Source: Notolepis coatsorum
Taxonomy: Eukaryota; Chordata; Actinopteri; Aulopiformes; Paralepididae
Assembly (NCBI GenBank): GCA_963971535.1
Contig: CAXASK010002026.1
Location: forward strand, 478,764 to 542,763
Reading direction: 5' to 3'
Length of the DNA stretch: 64,000 nt
Notes under the pieces: generated by a model
Databases searched by the model: none
What the model saw: only the letters and a program-made list of their open reading frames with translations
What the model was told of the DNA's origin: nothing
Translations under genes and position numbers: made by a program
Shown: positions 12,058 to 22,338 of the stretch, one piece after another
How positions within the stretch are numbered: position 1 is the first letter of the stretch
How the letters are laid out: the number at the start of each line of letters is the position of its first letter

Positions 12058-12993
12058 TTACTGCAGAGCGGAGGGACTGGGAGACCCATGTTACTGACCA
12101 GACACTCTATATCAGTGATGGCTGTTTACTGCAGAGCAGGAGGGACTGGGAGACCCATGTTACTGACCAGACACTATATATCAGTGATGGCTGTCAGACC
12201 CATGTTACTGACCAGACACTATATATCAGTGATGGCTGTCAGACCCATGTTACTGACCAGACACTCTGTATCAGTGATGGCTGTCAGACCCATGTTACTG
12301 ACCAGACACTCTATATCAGTGATGGCTGTCAGACCCATGTTACTGACCAAACACTCTGTATCAGTGATGGCTGTCAGACCCATGTTACTGACCAGACACT
12401 CTATATCAGTGATGGCTGTCAGACCCATGTTACTGACCAGACACTCTGTATCAGTGATGGCTGTCAGACCCATGTTACTGACCAGACACTCTATATCAGT
12501 GATGGCTGTCAGACCCATGTTACTGACCAGACACTCTGTATCAGTGATGGCTGTCAGACCCATGTTACTGACCAGACACTCTATATCAGTGATGGCTGTC
12601 AGACCCATGTTACTGACCAGACACTCTGTATCAGTGATGGCTGTCAGACCCATGTTAGTGACCAGACACTCTGTATCAGTGATGGCTGTCAGACCCATGT
12701 TACTGACCAGACACTCTATATCAGTGATGGCTGTTTACTGCAGAGTGGAGGGACTGAGAGACCCATGTTACTGACCAGACACTCTATATCAGTGATGTCT
12801 GTTTACTGCAGAGAGGAGGGACTGGGAGACCCATGTTACTGACCAGACACTCTATATCAGTGATGACTGTTTACTGCAGAGCAGGAGGGACTGGGAGACC
12901 CATGTTACTGACCAGACACTCTATATCAGTGATGGCTGTTTACTGCAGAGCAGGAGGGACTGGGAGACCCATGTTACTGACCAGGCACTCTAT
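12058..12993 (+). repeat. Minisatellite B, sense array with 45-bp short units
   Basis: Full units of about 67 bp at both ends flank about 13 shortened 45-bp units (cagacccatgttactgacc...). The short units lack the ttactgcagagcggaggg part. Within 12236-12640, CTCTATATC and CTCTGTATC types alternate, so the true repeat there is a 90-bp pair. Because 45 and 90 divide by three, long but meaningless open frames result. Confidence 0.95.
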
Positions 12994-14265
12994 ATCTTTC
13001 TGAGTGAAAGACCCCAGGCGGTCAGGGTGGGGGGTCAGACCTCCAACACCATCACCCTGAGCATCGGGTCCCCCCAGGGCTGTGTTCTAAGCCCCCTGCT
13101 GTACTCACTCTACACACACGACTGTGTGGCCAAGTTCAGCTCCAACTCCATAGTGAAGTTCGCAGACGACACAGTGGTGGTGGGGCTGATCTCGGACAAC
13201 GACGAGAAGGCCTACCGGGAGGAGGTTGAGGTACTGGAACGCTGGTGCTAGGACAACAGTCTGCTCCTGAACATTGATAAAACCAAGGAGCTGATCGTGG
13301 ATTATAGGAGAGGACAGCAGGAGACACACACACCACTGATGATTAACGGGGCTACCGTGGACAGGGTGAGCAGCTTTAAGTACCTGGGGGTCCACATCTC
13401 GGAGGATCTGACATGGTCAACACACATAGACACAGTAGTAAAGAAAGCGAGCAGCGCCTCTACCACCTGAGACAGTTAAGGAAGTTCAGAGTATCGGGGA
13501 AGATACTCCAGTCCTTCTACTCAGGAGCTGTAGAGAGCATCTTGACCGGAAACATCACTGCCTGGTATGGAAACAGCACGGCACAGGACAAGAAGGCCCT
13601 ACAGAGAGTGGTGCGCTCAGCCGAGCGTACCACGGGTATTGCGCTACCTCCCCTGCAGGCTCTATACAACAAGAGGTGCAAATCCAGAGCCTGCAGGATA
13701 ATGAAAGACCCCCACCACCCCAATAACAGCCTGTTCCAGCTGCTGAGGTCAGGCAGACGCCTGCGAACCCCAGCTACTAGGACGGAGAGGCTTAGGCTCA
13801 GCTTCTTCCCCCAGGCCATCAGAGCCTTGAACAATGAACATTGAGTGCCACAGAACACTGAACTATCCACACACAAGCACACACGAGCACACACACGACA
13901 CGCACGCTGTGCACGCTCACACACTAGCAGCCACTTTAACACGAGCGGGCACACACTCACGCCGCACACACGAACACTTATGGCCAAGAGGAAAGGCCAC
14001 TTTAAATTAGTATAACAACAGGAACAGTGTATTGCACTACTAAAGCTACCTAGCATGTCCTATATGCTCTGTAAATACTATGTACAGATACCGAGATGTC
14101 ACACCATGTTACCTGTTACCTGTTTATTGCACACTGTTTTTTTTTTATTGGATTCTATTATATGTTGTACCACTGTATTGCACATCGTCGCGGGCAAGAC
14201 CACCCGCATTTCATTGTATACTTGTATGCCGTGACAATTAAAACTCTTGACTTGACTTGACTTGA
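12994..14265 (+). mobile_element. 5'-truncated non-LTR retrotransposon inserted in minisatellite B
   Basis: It begins inside the reverse transcriptase, runs through an FADDTVVVGLI catalytic box and continues to the end of ORF2 and a 3' UTR finishing in (CTTGA)n. Minisatellite B is interrupted on both sides, so the insertion is younger than the array. The clade is uncertain. Confidence 0.85.
13027..13844 (+). pseudogene. LINE reverse transcriptase fragment, disrupted
   Basis: The first frame (13027-13251) has GSPQGCVLSPLLYSLYTHDC and KFADDTVVVG, then a stop after LERWC where the family has more residues. Reading continues past it as LLLNIDKTKELIVDYRR and FKYLGVHISEDLTWS. After a frameshift near 13410-13450 the frame 13413-13844 gives LYHLRQLRKFRVSGKI, ITAWYGNSTAQDKKALQRV and TERLRLSFFPQAIRALN. 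A dead copy: one nonsense codon, one frameshift and no N-terminal part. Confidence 0.85.
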
Positions 14266-14845
14266 TCAGTGATGGCTGTTTACTGCAGAGTGGAGGGACT
14301 GAGAGACCCATGTTACTGACCAGACACTCTATATCAGTGATGGCTGTTTACTGCAGAGTGGAGGGACTGGGAGACCCATGTTACTGACCAGACACTCTAT
14401 ATCAGTGATGGCTGTTTACTGCAGAGTGGAGGGACTGAGAGACCCATGTTACTGACCAGACACTATATCAGTGATGGCTGTTTACTGCAGAGTGGAGGGA
14501 CTGAGAGACCCATGTTACTGACCAGACACTCTATATCAGTGATGACTGTTTACTGCAGAGCAGGAGGGACTGGGAGACCCTGTTACTGACCAGACACTCT
14601 ATATCAGTGATGGCTGTTTACTGCAGAGAGGAGGGACTGGGAGACCCATGTTACTGACCAGACACTCTATATCAGTGATGGCTGTTTACTGCAGAGCAGG
14701 AGGGACTGGGAGACCCATGTTACTGACCAGGCACTCTATATCAGTGATGGCTGTTTACTGCAGAGTGGAGGGACTGAGAGACCCATGTTACTGACCAGAC
14801 ACTCTATATCAGTGATGGCTGTTTACTGCAGAGTGGAGGGACTGG
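14266..14845 (+). repeat. Minisatellite B, sense array resumed after the LINE
   Basis: About nine full-length units with tactgcagagtggaggg-type variants, directly after the LINE's CTTGA tail. Confidence 0.95.
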
Positions 14846-14883
14846 GATATGTTACAAAACTAGAGCTACTTAACACCACTCAG

Positions 14884-15058
14884 CTTGTACTTTGCCAAAT
14901 TGTCTCCAAAGCCCGCCATTTGTCATCATAACCTGTTATCATCATAACCCGTCATCATCTTATCTTACCTTAAGTCAAATCTGTTTTACTATAACAGATT
15001 TTAGGCGTATCTCCATTTCTGTCTATCTAACTCATACAATATCATTGCTCTTGGATGA
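14884..15058. other. Short unassigned spacer ending in the ATGA target site
   Basis: Contains catcataacc repeats and no recognisable gene. 15055-15058 is ATGA, the target duplication of the LTR element. Confidence 0.6.
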
Positions 15059-16549
15059 TGTCGTATATTTCTAAATGAAAACATGAATAAATGCAAGTGA
15101 AATGTATAAGGAAAATGATTTGAAAAACAAAATGCTACTTGATAGAAAGGTTATTTAGAACACCATGTGAAGGTATTCCTGAGACCCTAGGGTAGAGGCG
15201 GTTGACTCCCCAGAAAACAGATGGCTGACCTTAAAGACAATAAAACTGACCCCTACCCTAAGTAAGGACTTTCAAGTTACGACATGGCAGAATGGTTAGG
15301 GGACAGAGTAAAAGGAGTGGTAAAAAGAGCCTCTCAGATAGACGAGTCAGCAGCACTCAAGTAAGGCCAAATGTTCAAAATGCATCCAGGATATAGAAAA
15401 AACTAATAAAGTTACATGTAGGCATAAACTCTTAGAAACTATTAGAATAACTTAGTCACAATAAAGAAAAGAAACTCTTAAAGCTAGAAGGTAAAACTAT
15501 ACTGTATTGGTCAAATGTTCATCAGGAAAATAAGGTGTTCTATTAAAGAACGGATATATAGGGTTTGTTATCTGGGCACTGTCTGGAAAAGTAGTCTGGT
15601 TCTTATCTAGACTATGTAAACCTTTTAGTCATAAGCATGATGTTGTATTACTCAGTGAAAACTACCCTCTCATTAAGTAATGATTAAAGTGTCAGCAGAT
15701 TCAAACTGTGAAAACCGTTGTCAGAAGACCCAGGAAATTGTGTAAACATGTGGTCACAGGACACCCTCAGACAAGTTCTGCTGGAATGTGACAGGAATAG
15801 GCAGGGTCTCCCCCCCCCCTCTCTCTCTCTCTGTCTCCCCCTCTCTCTCTCTCCTCTAATAAAAAGGGCGAATGGCGACTCATGAGACACACGACTCACA
15901 CCAGAAGGAACCTGGAGAGACTCGCCACACACACCCGGTGACACTCAGAGGAAACGGAGAAAGCGCCCTGCAGAGCCAAGCCGTGAGACAGAGGGACTGA
16001 GACCCGATGACAGACGAAATCGCTTCGCATCAGGAGAAGCGCTGACACACCAGAAAGGACCTGAAGACCCAGAGACATGGGGACAGACGATGACAGAGAT
16101 CGAATCGCAACTGGAGCGCTGAAAACCTCCACCGACAGAGGGAGACTCGCGACTCGACTCGCCACTCAGGCTACTGAAGAGCCGATGACTCAGAGAGCCA
16201 TTGAGACCAGATGACCGAGCCGAGGTTCATAGCGGACTCCGCCGATACGAAATCAAGCACTCCCGGCCTGATCGACGAGGAGACCAGGTTGTCTTGACAA
16301 CCAGGACAGCGAACAGCACAGAGAGACGACAACAGCCAAATGAAAGAGACGATGTACTGTTTTAATTCCTAAAGCTGTTTTATTAATAAACACCGCCGCC
16401 CGTTGATTTTGACCATATCGTCAGTCTCCTCTTACTTGAAACCAAACATCTGAAAATACCTAAAACCATGCAGAGGGAAGGGTGAAATAGAACACTATAC
16501 GATCAATGAACTTAGATAAGAGATACATGAATGAAGAAAAGACACTTCA
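15059..16549 (+). repeat. 5' LTR
   Basis: TG...CA, 1,491 bp. It matches 24505-25995 at a constant offset of 9,446 with no difference noticed by eye. A TATA-like taataaaaagg lies at about 15857, after a CT-rich tract. AATAAA at about 16384 is a probable poly(A) signal. That would place R between about 15885 and 16405, which is long. Confidence 0.93.
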
Positions 16550-16551
16550 AT

Positions 16552-16566
16552 TGGTGCCATGACCCG
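16552..16566 (+). other. Primer-binding site (tRNA-His-like)
   Basis: TGGTGCCATGACCCG starts two bases after the 5' LTR and begins with the TGG complementary to the CCA end of a tRNA. From memory it differs at about two of 15 positions from a tRNA-His complement. The tRNA assignment is inference. Confidence 0.6.
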
Positions 16567-19500
16567 TCCTGCATTCGGCCAAGTACCGGTTTAAAAACCA
16601 TAGCAGCCACTTCTCAAGGACACGGAGAGGTTCTCTCCCCCTCATCGATGCTCTCTACGACTGAGGACTGAGGATCGTCACCGTTGCGACCGAGGCCAGT
16701 GGGAATAGGTAAGTAGTACTAATGTGTTTAAAATTGGTAAATGGTCGAAGCAGTCTCGCATTTTGGGGTTGCTGTTGCATTAGGTAGAAATGTGTTGGAA
16801 ATGGACCAGGATAATGTTGGTGTTGGAGGGGTACCGGGGTCCAGGTTTCACAACCTGGCTCTGGTCTCAGCCACACACCGGCGCTGCACTTATGTTCGGT
16901 TAGAATACCTATAATTGGTACAAGGCCAAGTGAGGAGAGGAAATAGATGTCTGTATTTAGTTATATTAGCTTAGGGGATAGGCTAGGGATTAGGAAAATT
17001 ATTTGAGGGTACCGGCGTAGGAGCAGTAGAACGGAGATTAGTCACAGATAGCGGGAAGTGGGACTGTGCGTGACGTAGTGGTTCATAAGAAGGGTAAAGA
17101 GGAGTAGTCAGAAGTGTAGAGTACTGGGGACCGTGGTGTAGTACAGGAAATCCTGGTTCCGCGAAGAGAAATAGAGAACAGGGAGGTAATTGGTTGCTTT
17201 TTTTTTCCGCGCCATCATTCGCGGACTTCACTCTTAGAATCGGCACGTATAACAGACGAGTTTAGAAAGACGTTTTCATACAGATCTGTTGTAGTGTGAC
17301 CCGACGGAATCTGCTTAAAAAATTCGCCTTTGGTACGGATTTTTAAGAAGGTATTTGGTCGATTTGGGGGTGAGACAGGTAAAAGCTCCCCAAACGGCGC
17401 TGAATATGAAGATTGAGAGGCTGAGAAGAGGAATGATGGGGGGGGGGAAAGTAACCTTTGGAGATAATGCACTTGTGGGAGAAATGCGTGGGGTAACTGC
17501 ACAGGGGATTAGAACAATAGGAAGAATATTGTGTGAAATGAAGCAAGGAAATGCGTTTGGAAGGAATGTGTGCATAAATGAATGGTGTGCTTATGAATGA
17601 GACATTAATTTGTTAAGTATATGTGTTTGAATGGATGGATGTTAGGAGCTCTGAGTAAATGTCAAGGTATTTTTTGTATTATTATGAACCAGCTGGTGGC
17701 CAAGGCTGCGACGGAGAAACCACACCCCTGTCCTGCCAGCATTAGCTGAGCGCGACGCGACTAACGTGTGGACGCTGTGTTGCGTTGTCGAGTGAATTGA
17801 ATGAATGTCATGTGTGATGGGACCTAGGAGATGTGTAGTGTGCGTTGAAATTTTTCATAACGGTGGTGTGGAAGTTTAAAAGTAATGTAGTAAAGATCAA
17901 AGAAAACGGGGATTTTAGAGCTGGTGACGTCATAGGGAGCATCGGAGCTTGGGGTGCGTTAGATTTGGAATAACGGGGCTAGATCGGGAGCGTTAGATTT
18001 AATATACGGAGCCGGCCGGGGCCAAGCGGGCGAGCGTACTAAGATAAAGATAATAATATATGTTCTGTGAACGGGGGCTTAATAGGATTAAAGTTATGTT
18101 ATGGGGGAAAGCAGGGGTTGTGTAAAAGTTGCGATGTGTTGTGCCGCTCGAGTCAACAGGACTGGGCCGTTTAGGAGGAGTGGTGTTGGATGCTAAGCTA
18201 AGCTAATAGGAGCTGGCGGCGCTGAGCTAACGAAGCTAAGATGCTAAGCTACCTGTGCTAACTATGTAGCATGGTTGGACTCTCGGGGAATCTCGCGTGT
18301 TGCTACTCTTTGCTAGTGCGGGATCTTAGAGAGGCGATGGACAGGTACTTCCGGTGTAGAGGGTTCTGGGAATTGTAGTTTTGTGGTTGAGGTAGAACGT
18401 CGAGTTGGCGTCTTGGGGTGGTTTACGTAATGACGCACTTGCGGGGGAGGCGTGGGGCCTCCTACAGGAAGTGGTGAGGCTGTAGTGCGTTGGTGATGAT
18501 GAGCGTACGTTCCAGTGGGGGGCGCTGTTGCCTCTCTTATAGTTTCGCCTTTACAGGGAACGAGGTGCAGTAACCAAATAGAGATCAGTTGTGATTATTA
18601 TAGGTTTTGAAGCGCGGCAATCTGTGGGGATTTGTGGGTTCTTTTTATCGGTTTTAACTGTTGTTGATGATGGGTGTGTTTACTGGTTTGATTATAAATC
18701 TGTGTTTGTTATGGGCCAAGTATGGTTGAAGTGAGAGCAGCGGCGTTTTGTGATAGGATTAGGGAGGGGATTAGGCACCCCGAACCTCTAGTCCTTAACA
18801 GGCGGCAGTGGGCTCGCAAGAGTCTGGGCGCACGTTAAACACAAATCTATAGTGCTGGGGAGAAACTGAAGGCCCTCGTGCGTAACGAGGTATGAAATAA
18901 CATACCACTGTGGTACCGTCTAGTCGGCCCTGATGTCGCATGTAAGGTAAATGTTGGCACTGGGTGGTACGTGGGCGACAGTCCACACCTAGGAGCAGGG
19001 CGGTGCACCGGAGGGGGCACAGCTCCTGCCGTGAACAGGCAAGGCTGGCGAAAACGGTCAATATTTCCATGCCCAGAGCAAGCGGGGTGGGGACAAGACC
19101 GTCGGTTTCTAAACTGAGTGGCTGATAGGTACTACGGACAGTCAGCTGCTTGGGGTCCTGACTTGATGACGGACTATGAGGTCGCTATCGACTGGGTCGT
19201 CAGCCGGTTGGGAGAGCGTTATGGCAGAGACCATAAATGCACCTGGCTCAATGTACAGTCAGGCCACAGTAACCTTACTAGCCGATACAGGGTTAGTAGG
19301 CGAGTTGTGCTTCTGTGATCAGTGTTTTTGAAAAGAAAATGCTGGGAAGCAGAGGGATGAGGGGTGTCAATTCAGAGGAATCTGGATTGTCTCTCCTAAG
19401 ATTGGAAAGGGGCCCAGCCTTAAACTGCACCTGAAGGTAAAATAAGGGGACTTCTTCCGTTCATGAGAGGAGACCTTACCGCCGGAAGTGGAGACCTGCA

Positions 19501-19736
19501 TCTCTGTGGGGGGAGAGGGGCCGGCGTCGGACAAGGCAGCCCTAAGAAAGGAGCTGGTTGTACTGTCGTAGCGGACTGCCTAAACCTTACGGGGAGAGGT
19601 GCATCTAAGTAGGGGAAGGAGTGCATCCGAACGGGAGGAGGGTACTCTTAACTGGAAAGAGGTTAAAAGGGTCAAAGCGTGGCGTGAACAACTCCCCCCC
19701 CCCTTTTTTCCTCTGTCTCTTCCTCCCTCGTTCACG

Positions 19737-19835
19737 CTCTCTCCCTCCCTCCCTCCCTCCTTCCCTCCCTCCCTCCCTCCCTCCCTCCTTCCCTCCTTCC
19801 CTCCCTCCCTCCCTCCCTCCCTCCCCCCCCCCCCC
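19737..19835. repeat. (TCCC)n polypyrimidine tract
   Basis: TCCC units with TTCC interruptions, ending in a C-run. It lies inside the LTR-element leader. Long frames over it are low-complexity artefacts. Confidence 0.9.
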
Positions 19836-19921
19836 TGCCCCCCTCCGCTCCATCCCTGTCTCCCGGCTTAACTTTGTGGGATGACAGGTGCACAGAGGGA
19901 GTTTTGTTTAGGATAGATTGC

Positions 19922-20065
19922 CTGATTGATTGATTGATTGAAATTTTTTATTAACGGATTGTTTAATGGGTACAATGCGGTGCAGCTCAATACATACAAT
20001 TGTTAAGGGGATGCAGACCGGAGAGAGACTTTCGTCTTGTTTACATCAGGGTCCCCCATTTTCGT
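19922..20065 (-). repeat. Dispersed (TGAT)n LINE-tail repeat, nested in the LTR element
   Basis: TGATTGATTGATTGA then a tail segment with ggtgcagctcaatacataca, ttaaggggatgcagacc and ttacatcagggtcccccatt. Closely matches 50140-50280 and, in part, 182-236. Confidence 0.75.
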
Positions 20066-21222
20066 TTCATCATAGGCTTGGAGGGTTGGTTGTATTAAAA
20101 TAGTGTTACGGTTTTGGTAGCAGTTAATGTTGCATTGTGTGACCCCCCCCCCCCCCCCCCCTTTCCTCCCCTTAGTCCCTGGATCCCTGTATCCCTCCCT
20201 CCTTTTTTCTTTTCCCTTCCCTGTCTCTCCTTGTATTTCGCCATCCCTAGATTGCGGCGTGTGTTGTGGGCATTTGGTTGTAGGTTTATTTGAACTACGT
20301 TGTTATTGTGTATGTGAAGTAGTGATATTCTTGGTGTGGTAAAGCTTGGGGTGTTTCCGTTCAGGTTCGAAACTGAAGGGAGGACGCTTTGGGCTGTGAG
20401 TTGACGGTTCTTTGTATATTCAGAGAACTGGGAGGATATTGCGGTGGCATAGTGCGGGTGTCCATGAAATTATTAACGTGGCCAGCTGTACTATGTGTCG
20501 GTCAGGGTTTTGAGTGATCTAAGTTGCTAAAAGTTTATTGTTTTCCCTGATTGGGTGGTTGGTAGCAGTAGCAACACTGATTAATTTTTATTAAGTGTTG
20601 TGGGGGGTAATGGTTGTGTGTAAGGAGTATTAGACAATGGATAGGAAGGGGATTAATGATTATATTTCCCAGGAAACTAGGTGAAGAGAGCACACAGGGG
20701 ATTGGAAAACTCCAGTGTTCCTGTTGAAGGAACGGACAAAAAACAAGATAAGCTGTATCGTTATTTTTTCAAGCAAATCACACTGTGTCTCTTTAAAATA
20801 TTAGTATAGTGTTGCCCGACATTTCCAATGCGTAACGAAGAGTGGAAATAATAAGGGAAATGCCACTGTATTAAGTCTGGATTTCTGCTTTCTTTCTGTA
20901 CAGGTGCTCGGCCGGACAGGTGCTCTAAACGACTTCCATAACCATCTAGGGAAAACGGCCATGCGCCTTGGTATAAGTATGAATGATAAGCCAATTATCA
21001 ATCCTTGTCTGCACAGTAAAATTTTGACAGTGTGAGTGTTTTAACTCAAGTAAGTAGAAAATAGTGTAAGACGGAGAAATTTGTTTTTTCAAACGGTGAT
21101 TACAAGAGAGTGTTGAAAGTGGAATGAATGACAGTAACATAGGAAGTTCACTTTAGTGGGACATTTGATAGGAACAACTGAAGCGTTAGATGCAATAACA
21201 ATAGAATAACAACAACGACAAT

Positions 21223-22338
21223 ATGGAAGAGGGCCTTAGTGATCGGGCCATTGGGGGGAGTAGGCCGAGAGCCTCTGCAGACATTTCCCAGATAGATTAT
21301 ACCAGTGATGATCTGATTGATTTGAATATGGACTTCTCTCATGTGACCAGTACGACAGAAGGACTTGGAATGATGACTTTGATTCCAACACAGGGGAGTG
21401 AACCAGTGACAACGGTGTTACTCCAACCAGAACCGATTCAAGCTGGAGTGTCCATTGCAGGCGACTGCGGTTTAACCAAGGGGCAGAAAAAGAGACTGAG
21501 GTTACAGCCGTCCCACGAAGTCCACTCTGGCCGGATGGCTGGAACTGAGACCGACAGCAGGTATGGAATACACGAACAGTTTCTACAACCCACCCGTTTC
21601 CCACATCCATCCTGCCCTCAGCACCAAAGCCAAGATGAGAGGCGGAGCCCAACGGTAGGACGTCAAGCCGCCCGTGCTGAGATGGGGGAAGAGGCAGCAT
21701 ACTATAGACAACAGAGAGCGTTTGTGACGGCGTTCGAACAACACGAGGCAGTTCATCGAGATCTGATGAAGACACAGCTGGAGATCGGTCAAGCCGCACA
21801 CGAGACTCAGAGACTGGGACGAGAACTGGCGAGAAAGACTGTGCTACTAGAAGCGACAGCTGTTGAGATCATGCTTCGGGCGTCTGACCTAGGCCGCTGT
21901 GATCAAAGAATGCCCTGTGCTCTGTTGCCCGGACAGGGAACTGGGCCGCAACAGGGTGAACAGAACCGCAGGAGGGGTGAGTTTCCAGGCCCCTCCCAAC
22001 AAGAGAAGGCCCGAGGAGAGGCAGCAGAAAAGGACAGGTATGCCCCTCTCTCCTCCAGGCAACAGGACATGCGACCAGAGGACAGGAGAGGGGTGGACCT
22101 GGCGAGGACTGTGGGGGGCCAGCCGAGAGACTGTGGGAGTCGTGGTGAACTGGAACCCCTGGGATGGCCGGCGTCGGCTGTGTGCTGGGGTTGTGGGGAG
22201 GTTGGCCATTTCGCTCGGTCATGTGACAAAGGGTGGAGGCCTCAGCGAACGTCCAGTAAGAAGCAAGTGTCCAAACAGGGTTGCTGGGAATGTGGGGAGT
22301 TGGGACATTTTCAGAGGAGGTGTCTGCATAGGTCATAG
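21223..22338 (+). CDS. Gag-like nucleocapsid protein of the LTR element
   Basis: 371 codons, intact. The C-terminus has two CCHC zinc knuckles of spacing C-X2-C-X4-H-X4-C: CWGCGEVGHFARSC (residues 321-334) and CWECGELGHFQRRC (354-367). These bind RNA in retroviral and retrotransposon Gag. Residues about 160-215 are charged, Glu/Gln/Arg-rich and likely coiled coil. Residues 1-100 are acidic and unrecognised. I cannot identify a capsid domain or its major homology region, and the protein is shorter than most Gag proteins. The start is the first in-frame ATG, in a purine-rich context (caatatgg). No stop or frameshift is seen. No pol follows in any frame. Expected role: packaging the element's RNA, with enzymes supplied by another element. 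Confidence 0.75.
   Translation: MEEGLSDRAIGGSRPRASADISQIDYTSDDLIDLNMDFSHVTSTTEGLGMMTLIPTQGSEPVTTVLLQPEPIQAGVSIAGDCGLTKGQKKRLRLQPSHEVHSGRMAGTETDSRYGIHEQFLQPTRFPHPSCPQHQSQDERRSPTVGRQAARAEMGEEAAYYRQQRAFVTAFEQHEAVHRDLMKTQLEIGQAAHETQRLGRELARKTVLLEATAVEIMLRASDLGRCDQRMPCALLPGQGTGPQQGEQNRRRGEFPGPSQQEKARGEAAEKDRYAPLSSRQQDMRPEDRRGVDLARTVGGQPRDCGSRGELEPLGWPASAVCWGCGEVGHFARSCDKGWRPQRTSSKKQVSKQGCWECGELGHFQRRCLHRS

Larger units (their letters stand above)
11063..14883. mobile_element. Fold-back minisatellite element (45/67-bp repeat), copy 1
   Basis: The left end is TTAAAGGTGCTGTAAGTGG. The same end, inverted, closes the second copy at about 44704-44727. Between them lie an antisense array (11138-11815), a central stem-loop (11817-12057), a sense array (12058-12993), an inserted LINE (12994-14265) and a resumed sense array (14266-14845). 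The right end stops at tagagctacttaacac, so the last about 25 bp of the TIR are missing relative to the 44.7-kb copy. No protein is encoded. Confidence 0.65.
16567..21222 (+). other. Long non-coding leader of the LTR element
   Basis: 4.7 kb without a supportable gene. It contains gctaagctaa-type short repeats (18190-18260), a CT/TCCC tract (19695-19850), a poly-C tract (about 20142-20162) and an embedded dispersed LINE-tail repeat (19922-20065). Confidence 0.6.

Noticed and set aside
12016-12842. Three overlapping 160-260-codon repetitive frames
   Set aside because: 45-bp minisatellite units read in different phases; the same at 43751-44701.
11138-14845. CRISPR-like array of repeats
   Set aside because: Repeats are adjacent with no unique spacers, and the genome is a vertebrate one.
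15684-16165. Frames of 86 and 89 codons in both LTRs
   Set aside because: Antisense frames in non-coding LTR sequence, repeated only because the LTRs are identical.
19599-19884. Pro/Ser- and Arg/Glu-rich frames
   Set aside because: Translation of the (TCCC)n tract inside the LTR element.
21236-22336. Several antisense frames of 106-187 codons opposite gag
   Set aside because: Shadows of the GC-rich gag frame; none has recognisable motifs.
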